From Mesorhizobium sp. M4B.F.Ca.ET.058.02.1.1 (lineage in GTDB: Bacteria > Pseudomonadota > Alphaproteobacteria > Rhizobiales > Rhizobiaceae), in NCBI RefSeq assembly GCF_003952505.1, contig NZ_CP034450.1, positions 6,389,616 to 6,453,615 on the forward strand: DNA of 64,000 nucleotides. The letters are read 5' to 3'. The first letter of the stretch is position 1. Every line of letters starts with the position of its first letter. The position numbers and the translations under genes were made by a program. This document shows, piece after piece, positions 1-8,264 of this stretch. The notes beneath the pieces are model-generated. The model ran no database searches. It saw only the letters and a list, made by a program, of their open reading frames with translations, and had not been told where the DNA came from.

Positions 1-596
1 GCCTTCAAGGTCTGCATGAGGTGGGCAGCGAGGCGCTCGGCGGCGTTACCTACGGCACGATCGGCAAGACTACCGGCCGGGCGCCGACGCGCAAGGAGAT
101 CGACGGTATGTGCCGCTTCCTCGAGCGGGCGGCGAAGTCGGCGAAGGCGCGCGGGCTGAAGCTCGGCATCGAGCCCTGCAACCGCTACGAGACGCATCTG
201 ATCAACCGCGGTATCGATGCGACCAGGGTCATCGAGCGGGTCGGGGCGGAGAATATCTTCATCCACCTCGACACCTACCACATGCATATCGAGGAGGAGA
301 GCTTTGCGGCCGGCTTCGAGGCGGCCGCGCCCTTCCTCGGCTATGTGCATGTGTCGGAGGCAAACCGCGGCGTGCCGGGGCGCGGCATGATCAACTGGGC
401 GGCCTGCATGAAGGCAATCGCCGACATCGGCTATGAGGGACCGATCACGCTCGAAAGCATGAACCATGTCGATGTCGACATTGCCGGCGGGCTAGCGGTG
501 TGGCGCCCGGTGGCGGAGGACCCGCGCGACGTCATCGAGGTCGGCCTGCCGTTCCTGCGTGAGGAAGCACGCAAGGCAGGGCTGCAACTGGGGTGA
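1..596 (+). CDS. Sugar phosphate isomerase/epimerase (TIM barrel), 5'-truncated
   Basis: The reading frame is open to the left edge of the window, so the true start lies outside; about 198 codons are visible. The fragment carries the four metal-binding positions of the tagatose/psicose 3-epimerase-like xylose-isomerase family in order: Glu in LGIEPCNRYETH, Asp in HLDTYHMHIEEE, His in YVHVSE and Glu in ITLESM. Enzymes of this family interconvert ketohexoses or related sugars or sugar acids in the cytoplasm with Mn or Co. The substrate cannot be told from the fragment. It ends 33 bases before a convergent small gene. Confidence 0.85.
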   Translation, partial: LQGLHEVGSEALGGVTYGTIGKTTGRAPTRKEIDGMCRFLERAAKSAKARGLKLGIEPCNRYETHLINRGIDATRVIERVGAENIFIHLDTYHMHIEEESFAAGFEAAAPFLGYVHVSEANRGVPGRGMINWAACMKAIADIGYEGPITLESMNHVDVDIAGGLAVWRPVAEDPRDVIEVGLPFLREEARKAGLQLG

Positions 597-629
597 GCGG
601 GCTGTGAGGCGGTGGCCTTCTCCCGATCA

Positions 630-1007
630 CTATTGGTCCGTCTTGTCGCTGTGCGCCAATCGACCTTCTCCTTGAGCGGGAGAAGGAACGTGGTTTGTCC
701 GACGCAATGCCTTCAGGAAGGCAACTAGCGATGCAAGGCCTGCCAGTTGACTACCGGGACCAAGAAAAGCGCCAATGCCGAAGCGCTCTACAATTGCTAT
801 CTGGTCCGGATCATCCGGGCCAATCGGCACTTTTTCAAAGCGATCCCGAGGTGCGGCAGCGAGTTTTGCCGACTTGATCTCGTCGAGGCGATTGCCCAGC
901 CGCCTTAGTCGCGTCTCCAACTCGCCATCTGCTGGTCCCATGCCACCATCATCCCAGCTAATTGAGACAGCCGCAACGAGCATCGATACAATTAGCGAGA
1001 AAGGCAT
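630..1007 (-). CDS. Small hypothetical membrane-anchored protein
   Basis: A 125-residue reading frame with an ATG start. The first 17 residues are hydrophobic and could be a signal anchor; the middle has a charged stretch (ELETRLRRLGNRLDEIKSAK) that may be helical. I do not recognise a family. Residues about 108-115 are encoded by a palindromic repeat (664-686), so the C-terminus may be repeat-derived. It lies downstream of the aldehyde dehydrogenase on the same strand, 40 bases away, and could be cotranscribed. It may be a real small gene or a chance frame. Confidence 0.45.
   Translation of the reverse strand: MPFSLIVSMLVAAVSISWDDGGMGPADGELETRLRRLGNRLDEIKSAKLAAAPRDRFEKVPIGPDDPDQIAIVERFGIGAFLGPGSQLAGLASLVAFLKALRRTNHVPSPAQGEGRLAHSDKTDQ
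664..686. repeat. Short palindromic repeat, partial copy
   Basis: CCTTCTCC and GGGAGAAGG flank a 6-base loop. It is the hairpin core of the longer repeat family seen at 17852, 30831-30970 and 62921-63108. Here only the core is clear, and it falls inside the 3' end of the small hypothetical gene. Confidence 0.5.
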
Positions 1008-1047
1008 GTAGCGCCACCGGCGGATGGCGCCAATGGGACCTGCAGTT

Positions 1048-2493
1048 TCAGAACGGATAATGCTGTCCCGGGTCCTCGATCGTCACCCAGCGCAGGTCGG
1101 TGAATTCGGCAATCGAGGCCTTGCCGCCGAAGCGGCCGTAGCCTGAGCCTTTCACGCCGCCGAACGGCATCTGCGCCTCGTCGCCGACAGTCGGGCCGTT
1201 GATGTGGCAGATGCCGGCCTGAATGCGGGCAGCGACCGCCATGCCGCGCTTGATGTCGCGGCTGAAGACGGCCGACGACAGGCCGTATTCGGTGTCGTTG
1301 GCGACGCGCACGGCCTCGTCCTCGCCTTTGACGCGGATGACCGGCTTGACCGGACCGAAGGATTCTTCAGCGTAGACGCGCATGGCCGGCGTGACGTCGT
1401 CGAGCAACGTCGCTTCCACCACAGTGCCGGCGCGCTTGCCGCCGGCGACAAGCTTCGCGCCCTTGGCGACTGCGTCGGCGACCAGTTCCTCCATCTTGTC
1501 GGCGGCCTGGCTACTGATCAGCGAGCCCAGCACGACGTGGCCGCGCGGATCGCCTGCCGGCAGTTGCGCGGCACGGGCGGCGAGCCTGGCGACGAACTCG
1601 TCGGCGACCTTGTCGTCGACGATCAACCGTTCCGTCGACATACAGATCTGGCCCTGATGCATGAAGGCGCCGAAGGTCGCGGCATTGACCGCCGCGTCGA
1701 TGTCGGCGTCGTCCAGCACCAGTAGCGGCGCCTTGCCGCCGAGCTCGAGCAGGGCCGGCTTGAGATGCCTTCCTGCAAGCTCGGCGATGATGCGGCCGAC
1801 CTTGGTCGAGCCGGTGAAGTTGACGCGCTTGACGGCCGGATGCGCGACCAGCGCTTCGACGATGCCGGCCGCGTCCTTCGGATCGTTGGTGACGACGTTG
1901 ACGACCCCCTTGGGCAGGCCGGCCTCGACCAGCACCTGGCCGATCAGGCGATGCGTGCCGGGGCACATCTCGGAGGCCTTGAGCACCACCGTGTTGCCGC
2001 AGGCGAGCGGCATCGCTAGCGCGCGGGTACCGAGGATCACGGGTGCGTTCCAGGGCGCGATGCCGAGGCAGACGCCGGCCGGCTGGCGGATCGCCATGGC
2101 AAGCGTGCCCGGCTTGTCCGAGGGGATGATCTCGCCCGAGATCTGCGTCGTCATGGCGGCTGCCTCGCGCAGCATATTGGCGGCCAGCATGACATTGAAG
2201 CCGGCCCACGGCCCGGTCGCTCCGGTCTCCTCCATCATCAGCCTGGTGAATTCGCCGACCTTGGAGGCCATCACATCGGCGGCCTTGGAAAGCAAAGCGC
2301 GGCGCTCGCCTGGGCCGGTCCGCGACCAGGCCGGGAAAGCCGCGGCAGCGGCCTCAGCCGCGGCGTTGGCGTCGGCGATGCTGGCGGCGGCGGCGCGCGT
2401 CGCCAGCTTGCCGGTGAAGGGGTCCAGGCGGTCGAAGGAAGCCTTGCCCGCTGCAGTTCTTTCGTCGCCGTCGATCAGAAGTCCGATATCCAT
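1048..2493 (-). CDS. NAD(P)-dependent aldehyde dehydrogenase, aromatic-aldehyde type
   Basis: 481 residues, the usual length for the ALDH superfamily. Visible motifs are PWNAP with the oxyanion Asn149, the cofactor loop FTGST at 226-230, general-base Glu250 in LELGGK and nucleophile Cys284 in GQICMST. The overall look is that of vanillin/salicylaldehyde dehydrogenases. It is the last clear gene of the leftward operon, 41 bases after the coniferyl-alcohol-dehydrogenase-like SDR. This suggests that alcohol to aldehyde to acid oxidation of an imported aromatic feeds 4-hydroxybenzoate, vanillate or protocatechuate. The family call is solid; the substrate is inference. Confidence 0.85.
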   Translation of the reverse strand: MDIGLLIDGDERTAAGKASFDRLDPFTGKLATRAAAASIADANAAAEAAAAAFPAWSRTGPGERRALLSKAADVMASKVGEFTRLMMEETGATGPWAGFNVMLAANMLREAAAMTTQISGEIIPSDKPGTLAMAIRQPAGVCLGIAPWNAPVILGTRALAMPLACGNTVVLKASEMCPGTHRLIGQVLVEAGLPKGVVNVVTNDPKDAAGIVEALVAHPAVKRVNFTGSTKVGRIIAELAGRHLKPALLELGGKAPLLVLDDADIDAAVNAATFGAFMHQGQICMSTERLIVDDKVADEFVARLAARAAQLPAGDPRGHVVLGSLISSQAADKMEELVADAVAKGAKLVAGGKRAGTVVEATLLDDVTPAMRVYAEESFGPVKPVIRVKGEDEAVRVANDTEYGLSSAVFSRDIKRGMAVAARIQAGICHINGPTVGDEAQMPFGGVKGSGYGRFGGKASIAEFTDLRWVTIEDPGQHYPF

Positions 2494-2534
2494 TGTTCTC
2501 TCCCTCGCTCCCGGTGGAGCGTTGCAAGTTCAGA

Positions 2535-3320
2535 TTAGAAGCCGAGCACCTCGGCGTTGATCGAGGCTTCGAGGCCGCCGTCGACCGGCACGTTGGCGCC
2601 GTTGATCCAGCGCGCGCCATCCGAGCACAGGAACAGCACGACCGGCGCGATATCGCCCGACGTGCCGGCACGACCCACCCGCGAAATATCGCTGTCGACG
2701 CGGTCGTCGCCGAGCACGGCGCGGAACTGCTTCAGGATCGGCGTCTCGACCGGGCCTGGGCTGACCGCATTGACGCGGATGCCGCGGCTCTTGAAACGCT
2801 CCTGATGCGCGGCGCGGAAAGTCCACAGCAGCAGAAGCTCCTTCGAGACCGGATAGCCTTCCTCGTTCTTGACCGCATGGTCGGCGACCACCCTGGCGAC
2901 ATCGGGAAAGCCCTCGATGCCGATCATCGAAGCGGCGCGGTTGAGATTGGCGCGCCAGCCGAAGCCGGCGATCGAGGCGACATTGACGATGGCACCGCCT
3001 TCGCGAAGCTTCGGCGCCAGCGCCTCGGAAAGCGCACGCAGCCCGTAGAAATTGACGGCGAGCGTCGACACGGCGCCGGTGTTGCCGGAAAGGCCGGCGA
3101 CGTTGCAGAGCGCATCGAGGCGCTGCGGCAGCCGTGCCACCAGTTCGTCGACGCAGGCCCTCGACGAGATGTCGGCCTTGACGAAGCTGCCAGCACTTGC
3201 TGCTGGCTCACGCACGTCGACGCCGATCACGTCGGCGCCGAGTTGGCCGGCGAGTTCCGCCGTGCGGGCGCCGATGCCGGAGGCGACGCCGGTGATGAGG
3301 ATGGTCTTGCCGAAAAGCAT
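2535..3320 (-). CDS. SDR oxidoreductase, coniferyl-alcohol dehydrogenase type
   Basis: 261 residues, classical short-chain dehydrogenase. The nucleotide-binding motif TGVASGIG is at 10-17, NVAG at 73-76, catalytic Ser near 116 and Tyr156-x3-Lys160 (YPVSK). The VDGGLEAS ending is typical of classical SDRs. The pattern matches the coniferyl alcohol dehydrogenase (CalA) group, which oxidises cinnamyl-type alcohols to aldehydes with NAD. The gene starts 2 bases after the permease stop, so it is almost certainly cotranscribed with the transporter and passes product to the aldehyde dehydrogenase downstream. The exact substrate is unknown. Confidence 0.8.
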   Translation of the reverse strand: MLFGKTILITGVASGIGARTAELAGQLGADVIGVDVREPAASAGSFVKADISSRACVDELVARLPQRLDALCNVAGLSGNTGAVSTLAVNFYGLRALSEALAPKLREGGAIVNVASIAGFGWRANLNRAASMIGIEGFPDVARVVADHAVKNEEGYPVSKELLLLWTFRAAHQERFKSRGIRVNAVSPGPVETPILKQFRAVLGDDRVDSDISRVGRAGTSGDIAPVVLFLCSDGARWINGANVPVDGGLEASINAEVLGF

Positions 3321-3322
3321 GG

Positions 3323-4384
3323 TCAGGCCTTCTCCCGAGATGTCGTTGTCGGTGCCGGCGAAGCGGTCTCGCCCGTCGTTTGGGTCGAGTTGACGGGAAG
3401 CCTGACGCTATAGCCGACGGGCAGCAGGCGCAGCCCAAATCGCTCCTCCAGCGTTCCCCACAGGCCGCGCGGCAACAGTAGCGAGAAGGCGAGGGCCGTG
3501 GCGCCGAGGCCGATCAGGTACCAGACGCCGGCACCGCCGAACCAGGTCTCGATGAGGAAGAAGAGCAGCGCGCCAAGGATGGCGCCCTCGAAGGTGCCGA
3601 TGCCGCCGACCAGCACCATGAAGATCATGTAGGCTGTCCACTGGACGCTGAAATAGGTCTTCGGCTGGAAGGTGATCGAGGTCGCCAGCCACAGCGCGCC
3701 GGCAACGCCGATGCCAAAGGCGGCGAGCACGAAAAGCAGCCGCTTGGTGCCGGTAACGCGCACGCCGACGGAGGCCGCCGCATCCTCGTTGTCGCGGATG
3801 GCGCGGATGGCGGCACCGGTGCTGCCGCGCAGCAGGCCGAACAGGACGGCAAGCAGGGCGGTCATCGACGCCAGCGCCAGCCAGTAGATCGCCACGCGTC
3901 TGGTCGAAGCGTCGTAGACGTTGAGCGAGATCAGCGACGTGCCGGTCTCGCCCTGCACCAGCCGGTCGAGGTTGACGAGGAGATGGGTGAGGGCCGCGAT
4001 CACCCACATGCCGATGGCGAACTCGCCGTTCCTGAGCCGCAGCATGAACAGCGAGATCGGCCAGGAGACAGCGCCGACGACGATCGCCGAGACGAAGAGC
4101 GCGACGAAAGGATTGAGGCCGGCATCCGCCAGCCGGATGCTGAAATAGGCGCCGAGGCCGAAGAACACCTGCTGGCCGACCGAGACCAGTCCGCCGAAAC
4201 CGGCGAGCGCGTTCCACATCGCCGCGAGGATCACATAGATGAACAGCGCGGTCATCCGGTCGACGGCGCCTGCCGACAGGAATTGCGGCGCGATCGCCAG
4301 CAGCGCGATGATCAGGGCCACCGCGATGGCGGCAATGCGCGAGGCGGCGGTGCCGCGCTCGATGACAGGGGAGGCGGCGCTCAT
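3323..4384 (-). CDS. HAAT-family ABC transporter permease (LivM-like)
   Basis: 353 residues from ATG at 4384, which overlaps the upstream permease stop as ATGA; an in-frame extension to 4564 reads arginine/proline-rich shadow sequence and is rejected. It is a multi-spanning inner membrane protein with the LivM-type region around GALWLATSITFQPKTYFS and the EAA-like loop GGIGTFEGAILGALLFF. It forms the channel with the LivH-like protein of 4381-5277. Its neighbours (aromatic catabolism, PcaQ box at the operon head) argue for import of aromatic compounds rather than amino acids. Confidence 0.9.
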   Translation of the reverse strand: MSAASPVIERGTAASRIAAIAVALIIALLAIAPQFLSAGAVDRMTALFIYVILAAMWNALAGFGGLVSVGQQVFFGLGAYFSIRLADAGLNPFVALFVSAIVVGAVSWPISLFMLRLRNGEFAIGMWVIAALTHLLVNLDRLVQGETGTSLISLNVYDASTRRVAIYWLALASMTALLAVLFGLLRGSTGAAIRAIRDNEDAAASVGVRVTGTKRLLFVLAAFGIGVAGALWLATSITFQPKTYFSVQWTAYMIFMVLVGGIGTFEGAILGALLFFLIETWFGGAGVWYLIGLGATALAFSLLLPRGLWGTLEERFGLRLLPVGYSVRLPVNSTQTTGETASPAPTTTSREKA

Positions 4385-5277
4385 GATGCCTTCCCCGCGG
4401 GCAGGCGCAGCAGGCCGCGCAGGCCGAGGCCGGAGGTGGACAGGCGTATGAACAGGGCGATCAGGAACGCGACATGGCCGCCGATCAGAAAGCCCTGCGG
4501 ATGCACCTGGGCGCCGAGCGTCTGGGCGAGCGCCAGCACGATGCCGCCGATCAGCGTGCCCCACAGCGAGCCGGCGCCGCCGATGACCGCCGCCTCGAAG
4601 GCGAACAGCAACTGCGGCGCGCCGGCATAGGGATCGAAGGTGGCGCGCATGCCGAGGAAGGCGCCGGCGAGACCGACGGAGACCATGGCGATCGACGCGG
4701 CGACCGCATTGGCGCGGCGCGCATCGACGCCGACCAGGCCGGCGGTATCAGGGTCTGCCGAGGTCGCGCGGATCGAACGGCCGAGGCCGGTGCGAGTGAG
4801 GAAAAGCTGCAGCCCGCCAAGCAGCACCACGGCGGTGACGAAGATGATGACCGCGAGCTTGCCGACATAGATGCTGCCTGGCCATTCCCAGGAATCGTAG
4901 GAGAGGCTGCCGATAAAGGGCGCCAGCGAGCGCGTGTCGGCGCCGAACTGCTCGAACAAGAGATTGTCGATGACGATGGCGAGGCCGAAGGTTGTCAGGA
5001 TCGGCAACAGCGCGCCGCCACGCGCGCTGCGTTCGAGCAGGAAGCGCTGCAAGGCCCAGCCGATCGCGGCCATCAGCGGCAGGACGATTAGCAGCCCAAG
5101 GAAGGGTGAAATGTGGAAGCGCGAGGCGAACAGCCACAGCGCGAAGGCTGACAGCACGGCGAGGCTGCCATGGGCGAGGTTGATGATGCGCATCACCGAA
5201 AACATGAAGGAGAGGCCGCAGGCGATCAGCGCGTAATAGCCGCCGAGCAGGATGCCCTGGACGATCTGGTTGGTCAT
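4381..5277 (-). CDS. HAAT-family ABC transporter permease (LivH-like)
   Basis: 298 residues. The ATG at 5277 overlaps the upstream ATPase stop (ATGA), and the protein begins MTNQIVQGILLGGYYALIA, the standard LivH N-terminus; longer in-frame starts extend into shadow sequence. Several transmembrane helices and the GGAGSLWGTLIGG loop are visible. It pairs with the LivM-like permease and the two ATPases in a five-gene uptake system. Gene order is binding protein, LivG, LivF, LivH, LivM, all coupled by 4-base overlaps except the first junction. Confidence 0.9.
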   Translation of the reverse strand: MTNQIVQGILLGGYYALIACGLSFMFSVMRIINLAHGSLAVLSAFALWLFASRFHISPFLGLLIVLPLMAAIGWALQRFLLERSARGGALLPILTTFGLAIVIDNLLFEQFGADTRSLAPFIGSLSYDSWEWPGSIYVGKLAVIIFVTAVVLLGGLQLFLTRTGLGRSIRATSADPDTAGLVGVDARRANAVAASIAMVSVGLAGAFLGMRATFDPYAGAPQLLFAFEAAVIGGAGSLWGTLIGGIVLALAQTLGAQVHPQGFLIGGHVAFLIALFIRLSTSGLGLRGLLRLPAGKAS

Positions 5278-6002
5278 GCCGGCATGCCTCCGGCGCCCTT
5301 CCGATGCAGGCCGAAATAGGCTTTCGTCACCTCGTCGCGCGACACGCTCTTGCTGTCTCCGGCAAGCGCGATCCGTCCCTCCAGCATGCAGATGACGTTG
5401 TCGGAGACGGAGAGGGCACGGTTGAGATCCTGTTCGACGAGGATGATCGTCGTACCGGAGCTGATCAGGCCGTGCAGCGAGGCGTAGACGCGGTCGACGA
5501 CCAGCGGCGACAGGCCGAGCGAGACCTCGTCGAGCAAAAGCAGTTGCGGATTGCTCATCAACGCGCGGCCGATGGCGGTTGCCTGCTGTTCGCCGCCGGA
5601 GAGATGCCCGGTCTTGGCGCGGCGGCGCGGCTTGAGGTTCGGAAACGAGTCGAGCACCCTGTCGACGCTCCAGTCGCCGGGGCGGCCGGCGCTTCGTCCG
5701 AGCAGCAGGTTCTCCTCGACCGTCATGTCGACGAACAGTTTCCTGCCTTCTGGCACCAGCGCGATGCCCATGCCGACTCTGCTGTGCGAGGGCACGCCGC
5801 AAAGATCGACGCCATCGAATCGCACGCGCCCCGATGCCTGCGGATGCGCGCCGGCGATGGCTCTCAGCAGCGTCGTCTTGCCGGCGCCGTTGGCGCCGAC
5901 CAGCGCCAGCGTCTCGCCGCGCTCGACGTCGAAACTCACGCCGCGCACCGCCTGCAACAGGCCGTGGCGGACAACCAGATCCTCGACCGAAAGCAGGCTC
6001 AT
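5274..6002 (-). CDS. HAAT-family ABC transporter ATPase (LivF-like)
   Basis: 242 residues, typical for LivF. Walker A is GANGAGKTT near residue 37, the signature is LSGGEQQATAIGRAL and Walker B is LLLLDEVSLGL; the switch His is replaced by Gln in VEQDLNRAL, as is common in LivF proteins. The ATG at 6002 overlaps the LivG-like stop by 4 bases. It powers uptake together with the LivG-like ATPase. Confidence 0.9.
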   Translation of the reverse strand: MSLLSVEDLVVRHGLLQAVRGVSFDVERGETLALVGANGAGKTTLLRAIAGAHPQASGRVRFDGVDLCGVPSHSRVGMGIALVPEGRKLFVDMTVEENLLLGRSAGRPGDWSVDRVLDSFPNLKPRRRAKTGHLSGGEQQATAIGRALMSNPQLLLLDEVSLGLSPLVVDRVYASLHGLISSGTTIILVEQDLNRALSVSDNVICMLEGRIALAGDSKSVSRDEVTKAYFGLHRKGAGGMPA

Positions 6003-6739
6003 TTCGGGCCTCCGCCGAGATAGGCGTGGATCACCTGCGGATCGGCCATGACCGATTGCGGCTCGCCGTCGGCGATGATCTTTCCCGCATCCATGCAGAT
6101 CAGCCGCCCGGCCACCTGCAACAGGATGTGGACGATGTGTTCGATCCAGACGATGCCGATCTTCCGGCGCCGCAATTCCCTGATGGTCTCGACCAACTCG
6201 CCGGCCTCGCCGTCGGTCAGTCCGCCGCCGATCTCGTCGAGCAGAAGCAGCGTCGGCCTGGCAGCGAGCGCCCGGGCGAGCTCCAACCGCTTGCGGTCGA
6301 GCAGGCCGAGCGTCTCGGCACGGCGGTTGGCGACGCCAAGCATGCCGCACAGTTTCAACGAGGCAAGCGCCTCCTCATAGGCTTCGTCGCGCTTGAGTCC
6401 GGCGCCATGCGAGGCGGCGACGAAGACATTCTCGAACGTGGTCATGCCGCCGAACGGTTTCGGCACCTGATGCGTGCGCACGAGGCCGAGCCGGCAGCGC
6501 GCCGTTGCCGGCAGCGACGTGACATCGCCGCCCTTGAAGGCGACGGTACCGGCGTTCGGCGGATAGGCGCCGGACATCACGCTGAGCAATGTCGTCTTGC
6601 CGGCGCCGTTCGGGCCGACAATGCCGACCGCCTCGTCGGCCTGCATGGCGAAGTCGATGTCGTCGAGCACCACCAGCGCGCCGAAGCGCTTGTGGATGCC
6701 GGCGGCATTGAGGATCGCAGCGTTGGGCGAAATGGTCAC
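5999..6739 (-). CDS. HAAT-family ABC transporter ATPase (LivG-like)
   Basis: 246 residues with a GTG start at 6739. Walker A is GPNGAGKTT and Walker B LLLLDEIGGGL, followed by WIEH carrying the switch His. The ABC signature is degenerate: ETLGLLDRKRLELARAL, without the LSGGQ Gly-Gln pair. This drift is seen in some LivG-type proteins, and the LivF partner carries a canonical signature. It starts 25 bases after the binding protein stop. Confidence 0.88.
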   Translation of the reverse strand: MTISPNAAILNAAGIHKRFGALVVLDDIDFAMQADEAVGIVGPNGAGKTTLLSVMSGAYPPNAGTVAFKGGDVTSLPATARCRLGLVRTHQVPKPFGGMTTFENVFVAASHGAGLKRDEAYEEALASLKLCGMLGVANRRAETLGLLDRKRLELARALAARPTLLLLDEIGGGLTDGEAGELVETIRELRRRKIGIVWIEHIVHILLQVAGRLICMDAGKIIADGEPQSVMADPQVIHAYLGGGPK

Positions 6740-6764
6740 GATGCGAACCCCGTCAGCAGTCCAA

Positions 6765-8081
6765 TCAGCCGTTGTACGGCTGCAGCTTGGCTTCGACCGG
6801 CACCTTCGGGTCGGTGGCGTTTTCGGTCACCACATAGTCGAGCGCGAATTTGCTGCCCTCCTTCGCCGCCACCCACTGCGTGCCGATGATCGGGCCGGGC
6901 GAGACATTGGCGACTGGGCCGCTGGTAAAGTCGACCTTGCCGATCATCGTCTCGGTGTTGAGCGTGCTGAGAGCCTTCGCGACCGCCGCCTTGTCCTTGG
7001 CATCGGTGCTGGCCTTCAGCGCTTCGAACCCGGCGTCGAGCAGCGACATCGAGGCGCCGAGCTGCTGCGTCCACTGCTTGCCGCTCGCCGCCTCGTAGCC
7101 GTCGGCCAGCTCGGTTCCGGAGACGCCGGTCAGCGGCGACTTGTAGGGGAAGGCCTTGTGCCAGTAGGCGGCGCTTGAAAGCTTCATGCCGAGATCGCCC
7201 AGCGCCTCGATATCGGACGGGAACAGGCCGGTCTTGGCGACCTGGGCGATCTTGATCTGCCGGGTCAGGCCCTGCTGCGCCGCCTGACGCCAGAACGCGG
7301 CGAAATCCGGCGGGATCGGGAAGGAATTGAAGATCTCGACGCCTTCCTGCTTGAACAGCGCGATCTGCGAGGAATAGTCGGTGGTGCCGGTCTCGTAGGC
7401 GCCGGGGTCGACGATGGTGAAGCCCTGCTTGGCGAGCAGCGGCGCAAGATGGGCACGGATGGCATTGCCGTCGGCGTCGTTCGGATACATGACGCCGACC
7501 TTCTTGTTGGTCTCGATCAGAGTCCACTGCGAGACATAGGCCTTGAAGAATTCGTCGACGCCGAAGCCGAAATGATAGGTCCATTTGAACGGCGAAGGCT
7601 GGCCCGGCTTGGCGCCGCGGCCGAAATACCAGGCTTCCCAAGGCATGACCGTCGACAGGCAAGGCACGCCGGCCGCTTCGCAGGCGTCGGCCACCGGGTT
7701 GATTACCTCAGGCGTGGACACCGCGAGCATCAGGTCGATGGCCTGGTTGTTTATCAGGTCCTTGGCGAGTTGGCCGGCGCGCGAGGGGTCCGACTGCGTG
7801 TCCTGGTCGAGGATCTCGACGCTGTATTTCTTGCCGCCGAGCTCGATGCCATTGGCGAGCGCCTTTCGGGCCAGGTCGAGCACATAGCCGTCGGTCTCGC
7901 CGAAACCGCCGAGAGGCCCGGTGCGCGGGCTGACGAAGCCGACCTTCAGGGTGTCCGCGGCCTGCGCGAAGGCCTTGCCGCGGCCGAGCGCAAGGGCCGC
8001 GCCGCCGGCCACCGAAGTGGCAATGAACTGGCGCCGCGACATGCCGGCGATAACGGGTTTGCTGCCGATAGTCTCAGTCAT
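6765..8081 (-). CDS. ABC transporter substrate-binding protein, HAAT type, Tat-exported
   Basis: 438 residues from ATG at 8081, chosen because a strong GGGAGGAG ribosome-binding site precedes it; an upstream start at 8108 lacks one. The N-terminus has a twin-arginine signal (SRRQF at 15-19), a hydrophobic stretch and cleavage near AFAQA. The mature part is a periplasmic type I binding fold (LKVGFVSPRTGPLGGFG, GVMYPNDADGNAIRAHL). It is the first gene of the operon, downstream of a PcaQ-type promoter copy. A PcaQ-induced HAAT-type transporter for protocatechuate is known in Sinorhizobium meliloti; this gene set looks like the counterpart with two oxidoreductases added. Confidence 0.9.
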   Translation of the reverse strand: MTETIGSKPVIAGMSRRQFIATSVAGGAALALGRGKAFAQAADTLKVGFVSPRTGPLGGFGETDGYVLDLARKALANGIELGGKKYSVEILDQDTQSDPSRAGQLAKDLINNQAIDLMLAVSTPEVINPVADACEAAGVPCLSTVMPWEAWYFGRGAKPGQPSPFKWTYHFGFGVDEFFKAYVSQWTLIETNKKVGVMYPNDADGNAIRAHLAPLLAKQGFTIVDPGAYETGTTDYSSQIALFKQEGVEIFNSFPIPPDFAAFWRQAAQQGLTRQIKIAQVAKTGLFPSDIEALGDLGMKLSSAAYWHKAFPYKSPLTGVSGTELADGYEAASGKQWTQQLGASMSLLDAGFEALKASTDAKDKAAVAKALSTLNTETMIGKVDFTSGPVANVSPGPIIGTQWVAAKEGSKFALDYVVTENATDPKVPVEAKLQPYNG

Positions 8082-8173
8082 CTGCTCCTCCCTCAGTGGC
8101 CGCCCCACGCGGGCCGCAACCGGTTTTCCGGGTGCCGCCAGCCGGGGCTCGCCTTTGATCCTCCACGGTCACA

Positions 8174-8236
8174 TTGCACTAGCGGTTTGGTTCGGTAAAA
8201 TGATATTTTGCGGTGTTTCATTAACCCGTAGGTTAC
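8174..8236 (-). promoter_or_regulatory. PcaQ-type promoter copy A (transporter operon)
   Basis: Read on the minus strand, this starts with the box GTAACC-TACG-GGTTAA (8236-8221), one base from the ATAACC-N4-GGTTAA site described for PcaQ of S. meliloti. The following 47 bases continue toward the binding-protein start at 8081. The whole 63-base block matches copy B at 9189-9251 at 55 positions by hand count, in inverted orientation. It therefore probably carries the same activator site and core promoter as the pcaD promoter. Confidence 0.8.
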
Positions 8237-8264
8237 GAAAAGACACGCCGAACGGAGTCCGTTG

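Noticed and set aside
1204..2560. Long plus-strand reading frames opposite the aldehyde dehydrogenase
   Set aside because: They are low-complexity shadows of a GC-rich gene; the minus strand holds a complete ALDH with all catalytic residues.
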